A stretch of DNA of 45,772 nt from NCBI RefSeq assembly GCF_016908655.1, contig NZ_JAFBEI010000018.1, forward strand, positions 1 through 45,772, given 5' to 3'. The notes under the pieces are model-generated. The model was not told where the DNA came from. It worked only from the letters and a program-made list of their open reading frames with translations, and did not search any database. The first letter of the stretch is position 1; the number at the start of each line of letters is the position of its first letter. This stretch comes from Streptococcus saliviloxodontae (lineage in GTDB: Bacteria > Bacillota > Bacilli > Lactobacillales > Streptococcaceae). Below are positions 32,788 through 41,629 of this stretch, piece by piece. A program made the position numbers and the translations under genes.

Positions 32788-33573
32788 ATGTCAGATATTC
32801 GTGCCCAAGAAATTGCGGTAGCCTACGACAAGCACGTGATTATTGATGATTTGACGGTGGAGATTCCGAGTCAGAAGATAACAACTATTATTGGTGCCAA
32901 TGGTTGTGGGAAATCAACCCTTTTAAAGGCACTAACGCGTATCCAAGCCTTACAAAAAGGTCATATTTACATTGATGGGGAAGCCATTGCTAAATTGCCA
33001 ACCAAAGAGATTGCTAAACGTATCGCTCTTCTGCCACAGGTCCTTGAGGCTACTGAAGGGATTACCGTCTACGAGCTCGTCTCTTATGGCCGTTTTCCTC
33101 ATCAGCGCTACTTGGGTACGCTCAACCAAGAAGACCGTGATAAAATTCATTGGGCAATGGAGGTCACTAAGGTTACCGAGTTTGCCAATAGCGATGTTGA
33201 TGCCTTATCAGGTGGTCAACGTCAGCGTGTTTGGATTGCAATGGCGCTAGCCCAAGATACAGACACCATATTCCTTGATGAGCCAACAACTTATCTGGAT
33301 ATGAACCATCAGCTTGAGGTTCTAGAATTGCTCCAAAAGCTCAATCGAGAATCTCAAAAGACCATTATTATGGTCCTACACGATCTCAATCTATCGGCAC
33401 GTTTTTCGGATTATCTGATTGCTATGAAATCAGGCAGTATCCGGTATCAAGGTCCTGTGGAAGACGTTATGACCCCTGATGTTATCAGAGACATCTTCAA
33501 GATTGATGCCCAAATTACCACAGATCCGATCCATAACAGACCCATTTTGCTGACTTATCAGCTGATATCATAA
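32788..33573 (+). CDS. Iron/siderophore-type ABC transporter ATPase
   Basis: A 261-residue FecE/FhuC-type ATPase with Walker A GANGCGKST (36-44), signature LSGGQRQRVWIAMAL and Walker B IFLDEPTTYLD. The TTYLD ending and VYELVSYGRFPHQRY segment are typical of ferric siderophore, haem or cobalamin importers. AAAGGAGAG is 7 nt before the ATG. First of four genes ordered ATPase, binding protein, permease, permease. Ligand unknown. Confidence 0.92.
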   Translation: MSDIRAQEIAVAYDKHVIIDDLTVEIPSQKITTIIGANGCGKSTLLKALTRIQALQKGHIYIDGEAIAKLPTKEIAKRIALLPQVLEATEGITVYELVSYGRFPHQRYLGTLNQEDRDKIHWAMEVTKVTEFANSDVDALSGGQRQRVWIAMALAQDTDTIFLDEPTTYLDMNHQLEVLELLQKLNRESQKTIIMVLHDLNLSARFSDYLIAMKSGSIRYQGPVEDVMTPDVIRDIFKIDAQITTDPIHNRPILLTYQLIS

Positions 33574-33589
33574 ATTTAGGAGACAAAAC

Positions 33590-34528
33590 ATGAAAAAGTT
33601 TTTAACAGCACTTCTTGCTATTTTAGCAGTTGTTACTCTTGCTGCATGTAGCAACTCATCATCAACTAGTTCCTCATCAGAAAAGACGATCCTTTCAAGC
33701 AAGCCAAAAATCGAAGGCTTTAGCTATTCAGGTGATATTCCTAAGAATCCAAAAAAAGTTGTTAACTTTGCCTATTCTTACACAGGCTACCTCCTTCAAC
33801 TTGGCGTCAATGTGTCAAGCTATTCACTAGATCTTGAAAAAGATAGCCCTGCCTTTGGTGATAAATTGAAAGGGGCTAAAAAATTAGCGTCAAGCGATAC
33901 CGAAGCTATCGCCGCAGAAGAACCTGATCTTATCATCGCTTTCTCAACTGACGAGAATATTGATAAATTAAAAGAAATAGCTCCAGTTCTTGAAATCACT
34001 TACGGCTCAAGTAACTATCTCGATATGATGACCAACCTCGGTAAAGTCTTCGGTAAAGAAGATGAAGCCAATAAATGGCTTTCAAACTGGAAAGAAAAAG
34101 TTGCTACCGCTAAAGAAACACTCAGCTCAATTTCTACCTCAACAACCTTTACTGTCATGGACCTCTATGACAAAAACATCTACCTCTACGGCAACAACTG
34201 GGGACGTGGCGGAGAATTAATCTACGATGCACTTGGTTACACTGCACCTTCTAAGGTTCAAAGTGATGTTTTCCCAACAGGTTACTTCGGCGTTTCACAA
34301 GAAGCTATCGCTGACTACGTCGGTGACTACGCTGTCCTTAACGTTAACAAGTCTACTAAAGAAGCTGCTGCTTCACTCACTGAGAGTGATGTTTGGAAAA
34401 ATATGGCTGCTGTCAAAGCAGGACACGTCCTTGAAGTTGACTATAATCTTTTCTATTTCTCAGATCCAATGTCACTTGACAAGCAGCTAGATGCTTTCGT
34501 CTCAGCTGTTCAAAAAGCAAATAGCTAA
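33590..34528 (+). CDS. Iron/siderophore-type binding lipoprotein
   Basis: A 312-residue substrate-binding protein with lipoprotein signal peptide and lipobox LAAC (Cys20), then a Ser-rich linker. The rest fits the FecB/FepB type III binding fold: KNPKKVVNFAYSYTGYLLQLG near the start of the domain and AAEEPDLIIAF (class motif PDLII) in the middle. It delivers a ferric siderophore or similar ligand to the two permeases encoded next. Starts 16 bp after the ATPase with AGGAG upstream. Confidence 0.92.
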   Translation: MKKFLTALLAILAVVTLAACSNSSSTSSSSEKTILSSKPKIEGFSYSGDIPKNPKKVVNFAYSYTGYLLQLGVNVSSYSLDLEKDSPAFGDKLKGAKKLASSDTEAIAAEEPDLIIAFSTDENIDKLKEIAPVLEITYGSSNYLDMMTNLGKVFGKEDEANKWLSNWKEKVATAKETLSSISTSTTFTVMDLYDKNIYLYGNNWGRGGELIYDALGYTAPSKVQSDVFPTGYFGVSQEAIADYVGDYAVLNVNKSTKEAAASLTESDVWKNMAAVKAGHVLEVDYNLFYFSDPMSLDKQLDAFVSAVQKANS

Positions 34529-34545
34529 TCACAGAAAGTAAACAC

Positions 34546-35565
34546 ATGAACAAGAATTCTCTTGGTCAGAAGAATAAGCCAAATCAACTTTGGCTTGTTT
34601 TTTTCATTATTCTGGCTTTATTTATCAGCGGTTGGTATGTCGGACTTCGATTCGGTGCTATCGCTTACAGTAACGCTCAAGTTTGGCAGGTTATCAAACA
34701 TCCACTGACCAACTCCAGCATTCAAGACGTTATTTTCGATTTACGATTTCCCCGTATCCTCGCGACACTTTTGGTCGGTGCTGCCATGGCACAGGCAGGA
34801 TCTATTATGCAAGGGGTAACACGAAATCCTATCGCCGATCCTGGTCTTTTAGGGATCAATGCTGGCGCTGGCTTGGCTTTAATTATCGGCTATGCTATTT
34901 TTGGTAGCATGCACTACAGTTTCATCTTACTTGTCTGCCTTTTAGGGTCACTACTAGCAGCACTGCTAGTCTTTGGTTTATCCTACCAAGCTAAAAAAGG
35001 ATACAATCAGCTGCGCCTCATTCTTGCTGGAGCTATTATTTCAACCCTCTTCTCTGCCATCGGTCAAGCTATTACACTCTATTTTGATCTATCTAAAACG
35101 ATTATCGGTTGGCAAGCTGGAGGATTTGTGGAAATCAACTGGAATATGATTGGCATAATCGCTCCCTTCATCATCCTAGGGCTCCTTCTAGCCCAGCTAT
35201 TTGCTCATCAACTGACAATCCTCAGTCTTAATGAAACCGTCGCAACAGCTCTAGGGCAAAAAACAGCCCTAATGACAATCGCTCTCCTTGCTATTGTTTT
35301 AGTTCTGTCTGCCTCATCTGTTGCTTTGGTTGGATCAATTTCCTTCATTGGTCTAATCATTCCCCACTTTATTCGCATGTTTGTCTCCAAAAACTACCGT
35401 ACTCTTCTACCTATGACTGCCTTTACCGGGGCTACCTTCATGCTTTGGGTAGATATTATCTGTCGCACTATCAATCCTCCAAAAGAAACACCTATCAGCG
35501 CAGTTATCGCTATTGTTGGACTTCCTTGTTTTCTCTGGTTAGTTAGAAGGGGGAAAAATCTATGA
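34546..35565 (+). CDS. FecCD-family iron transporter permease 1
   Basis: A 339-residue BtuC/FecCD permease with about ten membrane segments. The conserved blocks are LRFPRILATLLVGAAMAQAGSIMQG (about 65-89), NPIADPGLLGINAGA and SISFIGLIIPHFIR. It pairs with the following permease to form the channel, and overlaps it by 4 nt. It begins 17 bp after the binding protein gene; ribosome site weak (CAGAAAG). Confidence 0.93.
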   Translation: MNKNSLGQKNKPNQLWLVFFIILALFISGWYVGLRFGAIAYSNAQVWQVIKHPLTNSSIQDVIFDLRFPRILATLLVGAAMAQAGSIMQGVTRNPIADPGLLGINAGAGLALIIGYAIFGSMHYSFILLVCLLGSLLAALLVFGLSYQAKKGYNQLRLILAGAIISTLFSAIGQAITLYFDLSKTIIGWQAGGFVEINWNMIGIIAPFIILGLLLAQLFAHQLTILSLNETVATALGQKTALMTIALLAIVLVLSASSVALVGSISFIGLIIPHFIRMFVSKNYRTLLPMTAFTGATFMLWVDIICRTINPPKETPISAVIAIVGLPCFLWLVRRGKNL

Positions 35566-36566
35566 TGACCAAAAAGAAACTACTCATCTGCTTCGGTGTC
35601 TTAATAGCTATCCTAGTCTTGACTTTTCTAACCTCTCTATCTATTGGCTACGCTAATGCTTCCTTTAGCGATACTGTTGCTGTTTTTTTAGGAAATGGTA
35701 GCCAAGCCATGAATCTCATCATCTTCAAAATCAGACTGCCTCGTATCTTAGCAGCTACCTTAGGCGGTGCTTCTCTTGCTTTGTCTGGGATGCTCCTTCA
35801 AACCCTAACCAAAAACCCTCTAGCAGATTCTGGTATTCTGGGAATCAATACTGGTGCAGGCTTAGTCATTGCTATCATGATTGCCTTTCTAGATAGCTCG
35901 AGTATCAATATTATCTCCCTTATGCCTTTTATGGCTATGCTAGGAGGGATTGGAACCATTATGATTGTCTATCTGATGTCACGAAAGAAAAATCACGGCA
36001 TCAGTCCAACTAGACTCATTATTACCGGTGTCGGTGTTTCCGCCATGTTATCAGGTGTTATGGTCTCTGTAATCAGTAAACTCAACGATAACAAAACTGA
36101 TTACATCATCTCATGGTTAAGTGGAAAAATTACTGGTGACAATTGGACAGTTCTTGCTATTTTCACACCGCTACTATTTATCCTCTGGGGAATAACTTAC
36201 ACACGTAGCCAATCGCTCAACATCATGAATCTCAACGAGCAAACAGCTCTAGCCCTTGGACTTAATCTCCCAAAAGAACGCTTAATCTCGCTAATACTAT
36301 CAACAGCCTTGGCTTCCTTATCAGTGGTTCTAGTTGGAAATATCACCTTTGTTGGCTTGGTAGCTGGACACGTCAGCCGACGATTAATGGGGAGTGACCA
36401 TCGTATCAGCCTACCTGCTAGTATGCTGATTGGCATGCTCCTTCTCCTTCTCGCAGATACCATTGGCCGAGTTCTACTGGTTGGAACAGGGATTCCCACT
36501 GGACTGATTGTCTCAATCATCGGAGCTCCCTACTTCCTCTATCTCATGACTAAGGTAGAAGCTTAA
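35562..36566 (+). CDS. FecCD-family iron transporter permease 2
   Basis: A 334-residue permease of the same family, with RLPRILAATLGGASLALSGMLLQ, NPLADSGILGINTGAG and NITFVGLVAGHVSRRLMG. The start overlaps the stop of the first permease (ATGATG), with GGGGG about 8 nt upstream, so the two are probably made in equal amounts. Two permeases of different sequence imply a heterodimeric channel. Last gene of the operon. Confidence 0.93.
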   Translation: MMTKKKLLICFGVLIAILVLTFLTSLSIGYANASFSDTVAVFLGNGSQAMNLIIFKIRLPRILAATLGGASLALSGMLLQTLTKNPLADSGILGINTGAGLVIAIMIAFLDSSSINIISLMPFMAMLGGIGTIMIVYLMSRKKNHGISPTRLIITGVGVSAMLSGVMVSVISKLNDNKTDYIISWLSGKITGDNWTVLAIFTPLLFILWGITYTRSQSLNIMNLNEQTALALGLNLPKERLISLILSTALASLSVVLVGNITFVGLVAGHVSRRLMGSDHRISLPASMLIGMLLLLLADTIGRVLLVGTGIPTGLIVSIIGAPYFLYLMTKVEA

Positions 36567-36590
36567 GGGAAAAATCTTTGGATTAAACAA

Positions 36591-36617
36591 AAAAACTTCC
36601 GATTGGAAGTTTTTTTC
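36591..36617. terminator. Bidirectional terminator iron ABC operon/DUF1803 gene
   Basis: AAAAAACTTCC (36591-36601), loop GATT, GGAAGTTTTTTT (36606-36617). It touches the DUF1803 stop codon on the other strand. Confidence 0.85.
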
Positions 36618-37267
36618 TATGCTCTGAATAGTAAGTTCTCTTGGTCAAACGCCATACGAAGTTCATACTTGTCATTGCTATTTTTTTCAATATAGCCTAA
36701 TATCTCAAGACTCTCTACAAAAATATCACGCCGTTTCTGCATGAGCTCTTCCTTTCGGCTGTACTTAAGAAGGAAGGTTGTCATGTATTTGAGGGCATAT
36801 TCTGGATTGACATCACCTAAAACCTGATAGAGTTTGTCTTGTTCTCGAGACATAGGTTGGGCCGTTTTTAACTTATAAAAATAATTCGATAGAGTCAATT
36901 CATCTCGACTGATACTAGTCGTCTCTAAAATTCTTGCCACATTGGTCTGGTTAAGAGTCTCTGTCTCAAATCTCAGCGCCAGCAATTCTTCATAGATAGG
37001 CGACTCCGTATCGACGAAAATCATCTCCTCCAAAGAAACTTGACTAAGATCAGTTAGAAGAGGCAGGCTCAGATAATAGCGTTTGTCCTTACGCTCGATA
37101 TAGCCAGCCTGTATGTAAGTTTCCAACTGACGATCCAAGTTCTTCACCTCGGGGAAATCCTTCTTAATCTGGCGCAGAATAATATCATCATGCTCAGTCA
37201 TGTAGGCTATCAGCTCTTGGAAAAATGGCTGACGCGTTAATTTATCGGGATTAAAAATCTTTATCAT
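36617..37267 (-). CDS. DUF1803-family protein
   Basis: A 216-residue, charged, soluble protein starting MIKIFNPDKLTRQPFFQEL, which I recognise as the streptococcal DUF1803 family. The frame continues upstream to 37318, but that part overlaps the promoter and terminator. ATG 37267 lies 7 nt from a perfect extended -10 (TGTTATAAT) with no ribosome site, so the transcript is probably leaderless. The N-terminal 75 residues look winged-helix-like (FPEVKNLDRQLETYIQAGYI, then RYYLSL), hinting at nucleic acid binding; this is inference. Function unknown. Confidence 0.82.
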   Translation of the reverse strand: MIKIFNPDKLTRQPFFQELIAYMTEHDDIILRQIKKDFPEVKNLDRQLETYIQAGYIERKDKRYYLSLPLLTDLSQVSLEEMIFVDTESPIYEELLALRFETETLNQTNVARILETTSISRDELTLSNYFYKLKTAQPMSREQDKLYQVLGDVNPEYALKYMTTFLLKYSRKEELMQKRRDIFVESLEILGYIEKNSNDKYELRMAFDQENLLFRA

Positions 37268-37274
37268 AAACCAT

Positions 37275-37305
37275 ATTATAACACAAAAGAGACCACTACT
37301 GTCAG
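37275..37305 (-). promoter_or_regulatory. DUF1803 promoter, leaderless type, nested in a terminator
   Basis: Minus strand extended -10 TGTTATAAT (box 37275-37280), with CTGACA (37300-37305) as a -35 at 19-nt spacing. The -35 lies in the 3' arm of the adhesin terminator. Confidence 0.6.
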
Positions 37306-37343
37306 TTATCCTCAACAAGGATGTGACAGAGTGACCTCTTTTT
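37288..37343. terminator. Adhesin gene terminator
   Basis: Long, slightly interrupted stem: AGAG/CTCT, CACT/AGTG, CTGTCA/TGACAG, ATCC/GGAT around a CTCAACAAG-type loop. T-runs follow in both directions. It lies 57 bp after the adhesin stop. Confidence 0.75.
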
Positions 37344-37400
37344 ATATTAGCTCTCTAAGGAGAAATAAACAATTTTTTCGGTAAAAATTAGAAAAAATTA

Positions 37401-40346
37401 CTAGTCTCTTTTACGCTTCACAACAGGGATTGCAAGAAGAAGTAAACCAAGACCTGCTACTGACCAAAGGACATCAGACTTATCACCTGTGCTTGGAAGT
37501 GCTGATTTTGTTTGTGCTTTTGTTCCAGCAGACTGTCCACTTGTTGCTTGACCGACAGCTGAACCATTCGGTTTACCTTTATCAGATCCATTTCCAGAAG
37601 GAAGAACTGTAGTCGTACTTGTTGTCGTTTTAGTAGATTCTTCTGTCGTTGAAGTCGTCGTTGACTCTTCCGTTGTCGAAGTCGTTGGCTCCTCTGTTGA
37701 AGTTGTCGTTGACTCTTCCGTTGTCGAAGTTGTCGTTGGCTCCTCTGTCGTTGAAGTTGTCGTTGACTCCTCTGTTGTTGAGGTAGTCGTTGACTCCTCC
37801 GTTGTCGAAGTCGTCGTTGGCTCCTCTGTTGTCGGAGTTGTCGTTGACTCCTCTGTTGTAGAAGTCGTTGTTGACTCCTCTGTTGTAGAAGTCGTCGTTG
37901 ACTCTTCCGTTGTCGAAGTCGTTGGCTCCTCTGTTGAAGTTGTCGTTGACTCTTCCGTTGTCGAAGTCGTCGTTGGCTCCTCTGTCGTTGAAGTTGTCGT
38001 TGACTCTTCCGTTGTCGGAGTCGTCGTTGACTCCTCTGTTGTTGAGGTAGTCGTTGACTCTTCCGTTGTCGAAGTCGTCGTTGACTCCTCCGTTGTCGAA
38101 GTCGTCGTTGGCTCCTCTGTTGTCGGAGTTGTCGTTGACTCCTCTGTTGTAGAAGTCGTTGTTGACTCCTCTGTTGTAGAAGTCGTCGTTGACTCTTCTG
38201 TTGTCGAAGTCGTCGTTGACTCTTCCGTTGTCACAGTCGTTGTTTCTTCGGTTGTTGAAGTCGTTGTTGATTCCTCTGTTGTCGAAGTCGTTGTTGACTC
38301 CTCTGTCGTTGTAGTCGTTGACTCTTCTGTTGTAGAAGTCATCGTTGACTCTTCCGTTGTCACAGTCGTTGTTGACTCCTCTGTCGTTGAAGTCGTGGTT
38401 GGATCTTCCGTTGTCGGAGTTGTCGTTGGCTCCTCTGTTGTCGGAGTCGTCGTTGGCTCTTCTGTCGTAGAAGTTGTCGTTGACTCTTCTGTTGTCAGAG
38501 TCGTCGTTGGCTCTTCTGTCGTAGAAGTTGTTGTTGACTCCTCTGTTGTCGAAGTTGTTGTTGACTCCTCTGTCGTAGAAGTTGTCGTTGACTCTTCTGT
38601 TGTTGAGGTCGTCGTTGACTCCTCCGTTGTCGAAGTTGTCGTTGGCTCTTCTGTTGTCGAAGTCGTCGTTGACTCCTCCGTTGTCGAAGTCGTCGTTGAC
38701 TCCTCTGTTGTCGAAGTTGTCGTTGGCTCTTCTGTTGTCGAAGTCGTCGTTGACTCCTCTGTTGTCGAAGTCGTCGTTGACTCTTCTGTTGTCAAAGTTG
38801 TCGTTGACTCTTCTGTTGTTGAGGTAGTCGTTGGCTCCTCTGTCGTAGAAGTCGTTGTTGACTCTTCCGTTGTTGAAGTCGTTGTAGTCGTTGTTTGAGG
38901 ATTATAAGTATTTGTAATTGTTGTTCCTGATGTTGGTGCCCCCACAGATGCAACATACTGATCATCCTCGAGCGTTACATTGACAAAATATTTCAAACTT
39001 TGATCAGAGTAAGTGTAGTCCTCATCAGTTCCTGCAATCTCACGAACAATGTAAGAATATAGCCCTGCTTTTTGGTAAGTAATCGGATCAAATTGAATGC
39101 TTCCATTTGCAGTATTTCTTGTTGTCGAAACAAGTGTTTCATTTCCTGATGAATCAACTTGGTACAAACCAAATTCAAACTGACCATCTTCAAGGTCGAC
39201 TGTCTGCCCACTTGTATCCTGAACTTGCTTTTGCGCTTCAATTACAGCAGAAGTTGATTTATTTCCCCAGGCAATTCCCCAAGATGAGAAATCATAAGAA
39301 ACTGTCTTCGTAATTGAACGATCAGGGATATTTGAACCAGAAATTGTCAATTGATTTGATAAATTTCCAGTGACTGCACTCGTATCAGTGATACGAGTAC
39401 TATATTGAATAATGTAAGCTGGTGAGTACTCTGGTGAGCTTCCTCCTCCATATACATTATTGTACGGACTGCTATCGCCACGCATTTGGTCAAAAACAAA
39501 ACTAAATGACTGTGCACCCTCTCCAGATGATAATGTCTGTCCAGATGCATCTGTGTAAGTCACATATGAACTGAGATTATTTGTGACAGATCCAGCGCGC
39601 GCCTCTGCCTCGCTAGCATAGCCACCTGATTTATAAGCAAGCTGTACTAGACGTACATTACCTGTAAGGGTTTGGCCGCTTCCAAGAGTATCCTGAATAA
39701 CTAGGTTTCTGATGATATCTTGGCTCGAATCCACCACAACAAACCAGTTAATCAAGGTTGGATCTGAGCTACTTACATAACCATATTTAAAGGTATAGTT
39801 GTCAATAGCACCGTCTCCTGAACCAGCATAATCATAGCTCAATTCATTTGAAACAGGATATTCAAATGTAATTGTCGCTTCTTTAGGATTTTCATCCTGA
39901 ACTTGCTTACTAGCAATAACATTCAAACCGATATTGAGCCCCTTATCAAGAGAATTTTCTTTGAAATAAGTTTCGCCCTCGTCAGAGAATGTAATCCTAA
40001 TTGTTGAATCACTTGCAGAAGTTGTGTAAGAACCAACAGCTTTTCCAGCCACCGTCACCAATTGATTCGTTAACGATGTTGGAAAGGCTAGCTCTGCAGG
40101 CAATTGTAAATCTATCGTATCACCACTTGAAATAGTCTGTTCATTTGGGAGTGACAGGGTCACATCAAGTGACATAGTCTCTCCACTAGATACTTGACCA
40201 TTTGAAGTCAGTGTTGCTCCAGTTACCGTAAAAGTTGTAATCTCAGTTGCCTGAACTAATTTGATCCCCTTAAACAGGACTCCAAAAACGCCTAACAAGA
40301 TTACACCTAAGGTAAGGATTGAAAAAATCTTCTTCCTAAACGTCAT
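37401..40346 (-). CDS. LPXTG-anchored repeat-stalk adhesin
   Basis: A 981-residue surface protein. Order: signal peptide (1-33, cut near VQA-TE), two predicted Ig-like adhesin domains (about 36-345) resembling the SdrC/ClfA-type ligand-binding region, and a pilin-type isopeptide domain (about 355-482) with the Glu in YIVREI and Asn in ITNTYNP. About 47 nonapeptides STTEE(S/P)TTT follow (about 489-908), then a short linker, sortase motif LPSTG, membrane helix and KRKRD. The repeats would form an extended, possibly glycosylated stalk. TATAAT for this gene is at 40398-40403 (minus strand). No sortase or pilin genes are nearby. The ligand is unknown. Confidence 0.9.
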   Translation of the reverse strand: MTFRKKIFSILTLGVILLGVFGVLFKGIKLVQATEITTFTVTGATLTSNGQVSSGETMSLDVTLSLPNEQTISSGDTIDLQLPAELAFPTSLTNQLVTVAGKAVGSYTTSASDSTIRITFSDEGETYFKENSLDKGLNIGLNVIASKQVQDENPKEATITFEYPVSNELSYDYAGSGDGAIDNYTFKYGYVSSSDPTLINWFVVVDSSQDIIRNLVIQDTLGSGQTLTGNVRLVQLAYKSGGYASEAEARAGSVTNNLSSYVTYTDASGQTLSSGEGAQSFSFVFDQMRGDSSPYNNVYGGGSSPEYSPAYIIQYSTRITDTSAVTGNLSNQLTISGSNIPDRSITKTVSYDFSSWGIAWGNKSTSAVIEAQKQVQDTSGQTVDLEDGQFEFGLYQVDSSGNETLVSTTRNTANGSIQFDPITYQKAGLYSYIVREIAGTDEDYTYSDQSLKYFVNVTLEDDQYVASVGAPTSGTTITNTYNPQTTTTTTSTTEESTTTSTTEEPTTTSTTEESTTTLTTEESTTTSTTEESTTTSTTEEPTTTSTTEESTTTSTTEESTTTSTTEEPTTTSTTEESTTTSTTEESTTTSTTEESTTTSTTEESTTTSTTEEPTTTLTTEESTTTSTTEEPTTTPTTEEPTTTPTTEDPTTTSTTEESTTTVTTEESTMTSTTEESTTTTTEESTTTSTTEESTTTSTTEETTTVTTEESTTTSTTEESTTTSTTEESTTTSTTEESTTTPTTEEPTTTSTTEESTTTSTTEESTTTSTTEESTTTPTTEESTTTSTTEEPTTTSTTEESTTTSTEEPTTSTTEESTTTSTTEESTTTSTTEESTTTPTTEEPTTTSTTEESTTTSTTEESTTTSTTEEPTTTSTTEESTTTSTEEPTTSTTEESTTTSTTEESTKTTTSTTTVLPSGNGSDKGKPNGSAVGQATSGQSAGTKAQTKSALPSTGDKSDVLWSVAGLGLLLLAIPVVKRKRD
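37625..38895. repeat. 27-bp tandem repeat array (about 47 units)
   Basis: Degenerate 27-bp units coding for STTEESTTT and variants (Pro, Leu, Val or Asp replacements). Two 7-codon units break the phase at two places 237 bp apart, revealing a larger duplicated block near the 3' end of the gene. One further unit is shortened near 38310. Confidence 0.92.
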
Positions 40347-40397
40347 CTTTTTCTCTCTTTTTCTTTTTTACCATCCTTTCTAATTTTCACCACCTTT

Positions 40398-40403
40398 ATT
40401 ATA
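40398..40403 (-). promoter_or_regulatory. Adhesin gene -10 box
   Basis: Minus strand TTGTATAAT, an extended -10, about 50 nt before the ATG; the -35 is unclear. Just upstream, GTTG-TG-CAAC forms a small inverted repeat. Confidence 0.5.
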
Positions 40404-40523
40404 CAACATTAGCTCACCTGTCCACAATAAGTTGTGCAACAATTTTTAAAATTTAATTTATTTTTTATTTATAAGAAAATAATGATTAAATAAAAACAAT
40501 TACATTCAATTAATAACAATTAG

Positions 40524-40558
40524 AAAAAAGAGGTCAAAACAAACGTTTTGAACCTCTT
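40524..40558 (-). terminator. ppaC terminator
   Basis: AAGAGGTCAAAAC pairs with GTTTTGAACCTCTT (one bulge), followed on the minus strand by a six-T run. Confidence 0.85.
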
Positions 40559-40570
40559 CTTTTATAAAAA

Positions 40571-41506
40571 TTAAGCATTGAAGCTTTCTGTCAATTGTGG
40601 CACAACTTGTTTTTTACGTGACACAGCACCTTCAAGGAAGGCATGGTTGTTATCAAGTTTAAAGTTGAAGGCTGCTTCTACTTTATCCATGTTGCTTCCG
40701 ATTGCCAAGATTTCTGAGTTTGAGTTAAGAATATCAGTAATCATAAGAACAAAGTCTGAGTATCCGTTAGCTTGGCTGCTTGCTTCAATTGCTGCTTCGA
40801 TTTCCTCTTGACGTGCAAGAACATCGTTGATATCAACTGTATTAACTTGTGCAACACGAACATTGTTTCCATTGAGTTCGAATGTTTTAGCATCAATATC
40901 AATCAATTCTTCTGCTGACTTGCTTGCAAGGTTTGTACCAGCTTTCAACAGCTCCAAACCATACTCTTCTAAATCAACACCAGCAAGCTCTGCCAATTCT
41001 TTAGCTACTTGTGAATCAGTTGCGTGAGTTGTTGGTGATTTAAGAAGCAAAGTATCTGAGATCAAACCTGAAAGCATAAGACCTGCGATTTCTTTAGGAA
41101 CTTCGACACCATTTTCTTTATACATACGGTAAACGATTGAGCTTGCAGAACCAACTGGCTCAAGACGCATGAAAAGTGGGTTTGCTGTTTCAAAGTTAGC
41201 AACACGGTGGTGGTCAACAACACCCATCACTTCAACTTCTTTGATATCTGAAATTGATTGTTGGAATTCGTTGTGGTCTGTCAAGATAACTGTATCAACA
41301 CCTTCAGCCTTAGCTGATGTAACAACACGCGGTGCTTCAACACCAAAATAGTTAAGCGCAAAAGCAGTTTCTTCGTTTGGCTCACCTAGTGCAACCACCT
41401 CTGCATCAAGACCATGTGCTTGACGAGCAAGGTAAGCATAAGCGTATGATGATCCGATAGCATCTGAATCAGGATTTTGGTGACCAAAAACAAAAACTTT
41501 AGACAT
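40571..41506 (-). CDS. ppaC: Manganese-dependent inorganic pyrophosphatase (family II)
   Basis: A 311-residue DHH-superfamily enzyme that hydrolyses pyrophosphate to phosphate. Metal ligands are visible: His9, Asp13 and Asp15 ([14 protein letters not shown]), Asp77, and the DHH motif 98-100. The C-terminal substrate-binding SRKKQ motif is present ([12 protein letters not shown]). Length is normal. It is monocistronic, between the adhesin gene and trxB, with a terminator on its 3' side. Confidence 0.97.
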   Translation of the reverse strand: MSKVFVFGHQNPDSDAIGSSYAYAYLARQAHGLDAEVVALGEPNEETAFALNYFGVEAPRVVTSAKAEGVDTVILTDHNEFQQSISDIKEVEVMGVVDHHRVANFETANPLFMRLEPVGSASSIVYRMYKENGVEVPKEIAGLMLSGLISDTLLLKSPTTHATDSQVAKELAELAGVDLEEYGLELLKAGTNLASKSAEELIDIDAKTFELNGNNVRVAQVNTVDINDVLARQEEIEAAIEASSQANGYSDFVLMITDILNSNSEILAIGSNMDKVEAAFNFKLDNNHAFLEGAVSRKKQVVPQLTESFNA

Positions 41507-41591
41507 GTTTTTTATACCTCTGAAATTATATTTTTCTTAATTATAACATAAATTAGGTCAACTTGAAACGATTTCAAAGTCAGATTCATAC

Positions 41592-41621
41592 AAAAAGACC
41601 AGCTAAAATCAGCTAGTCTTT
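41592..41621 (-). terminator. trxB terminator
   Basis: AAAGACCAGCT (41594-41604) pairs with AGCTAGTCTTT (41611-41621, one G-T pair); T-run on the minus strand. Confidence 0.85.
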
Positions 41622-41629
41622 ACTTCTTA

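Noticed and set aside
37268..37318. Upstream extension of the DUF1803 frame
   Set aside because: It lies in the promoter and adhesin terminator; the known family start is MIKIFNPDKL.
38395..38898. Long plus-strand open frame opposite the adhesin repeats (SSVVEVVV-type periodic protein)
   Set aside because: It arises because the 27-bp repeat lacks stops on the opposite strand; it has no ribosome site, an implausible composition, and lies inside a well-supported gene.
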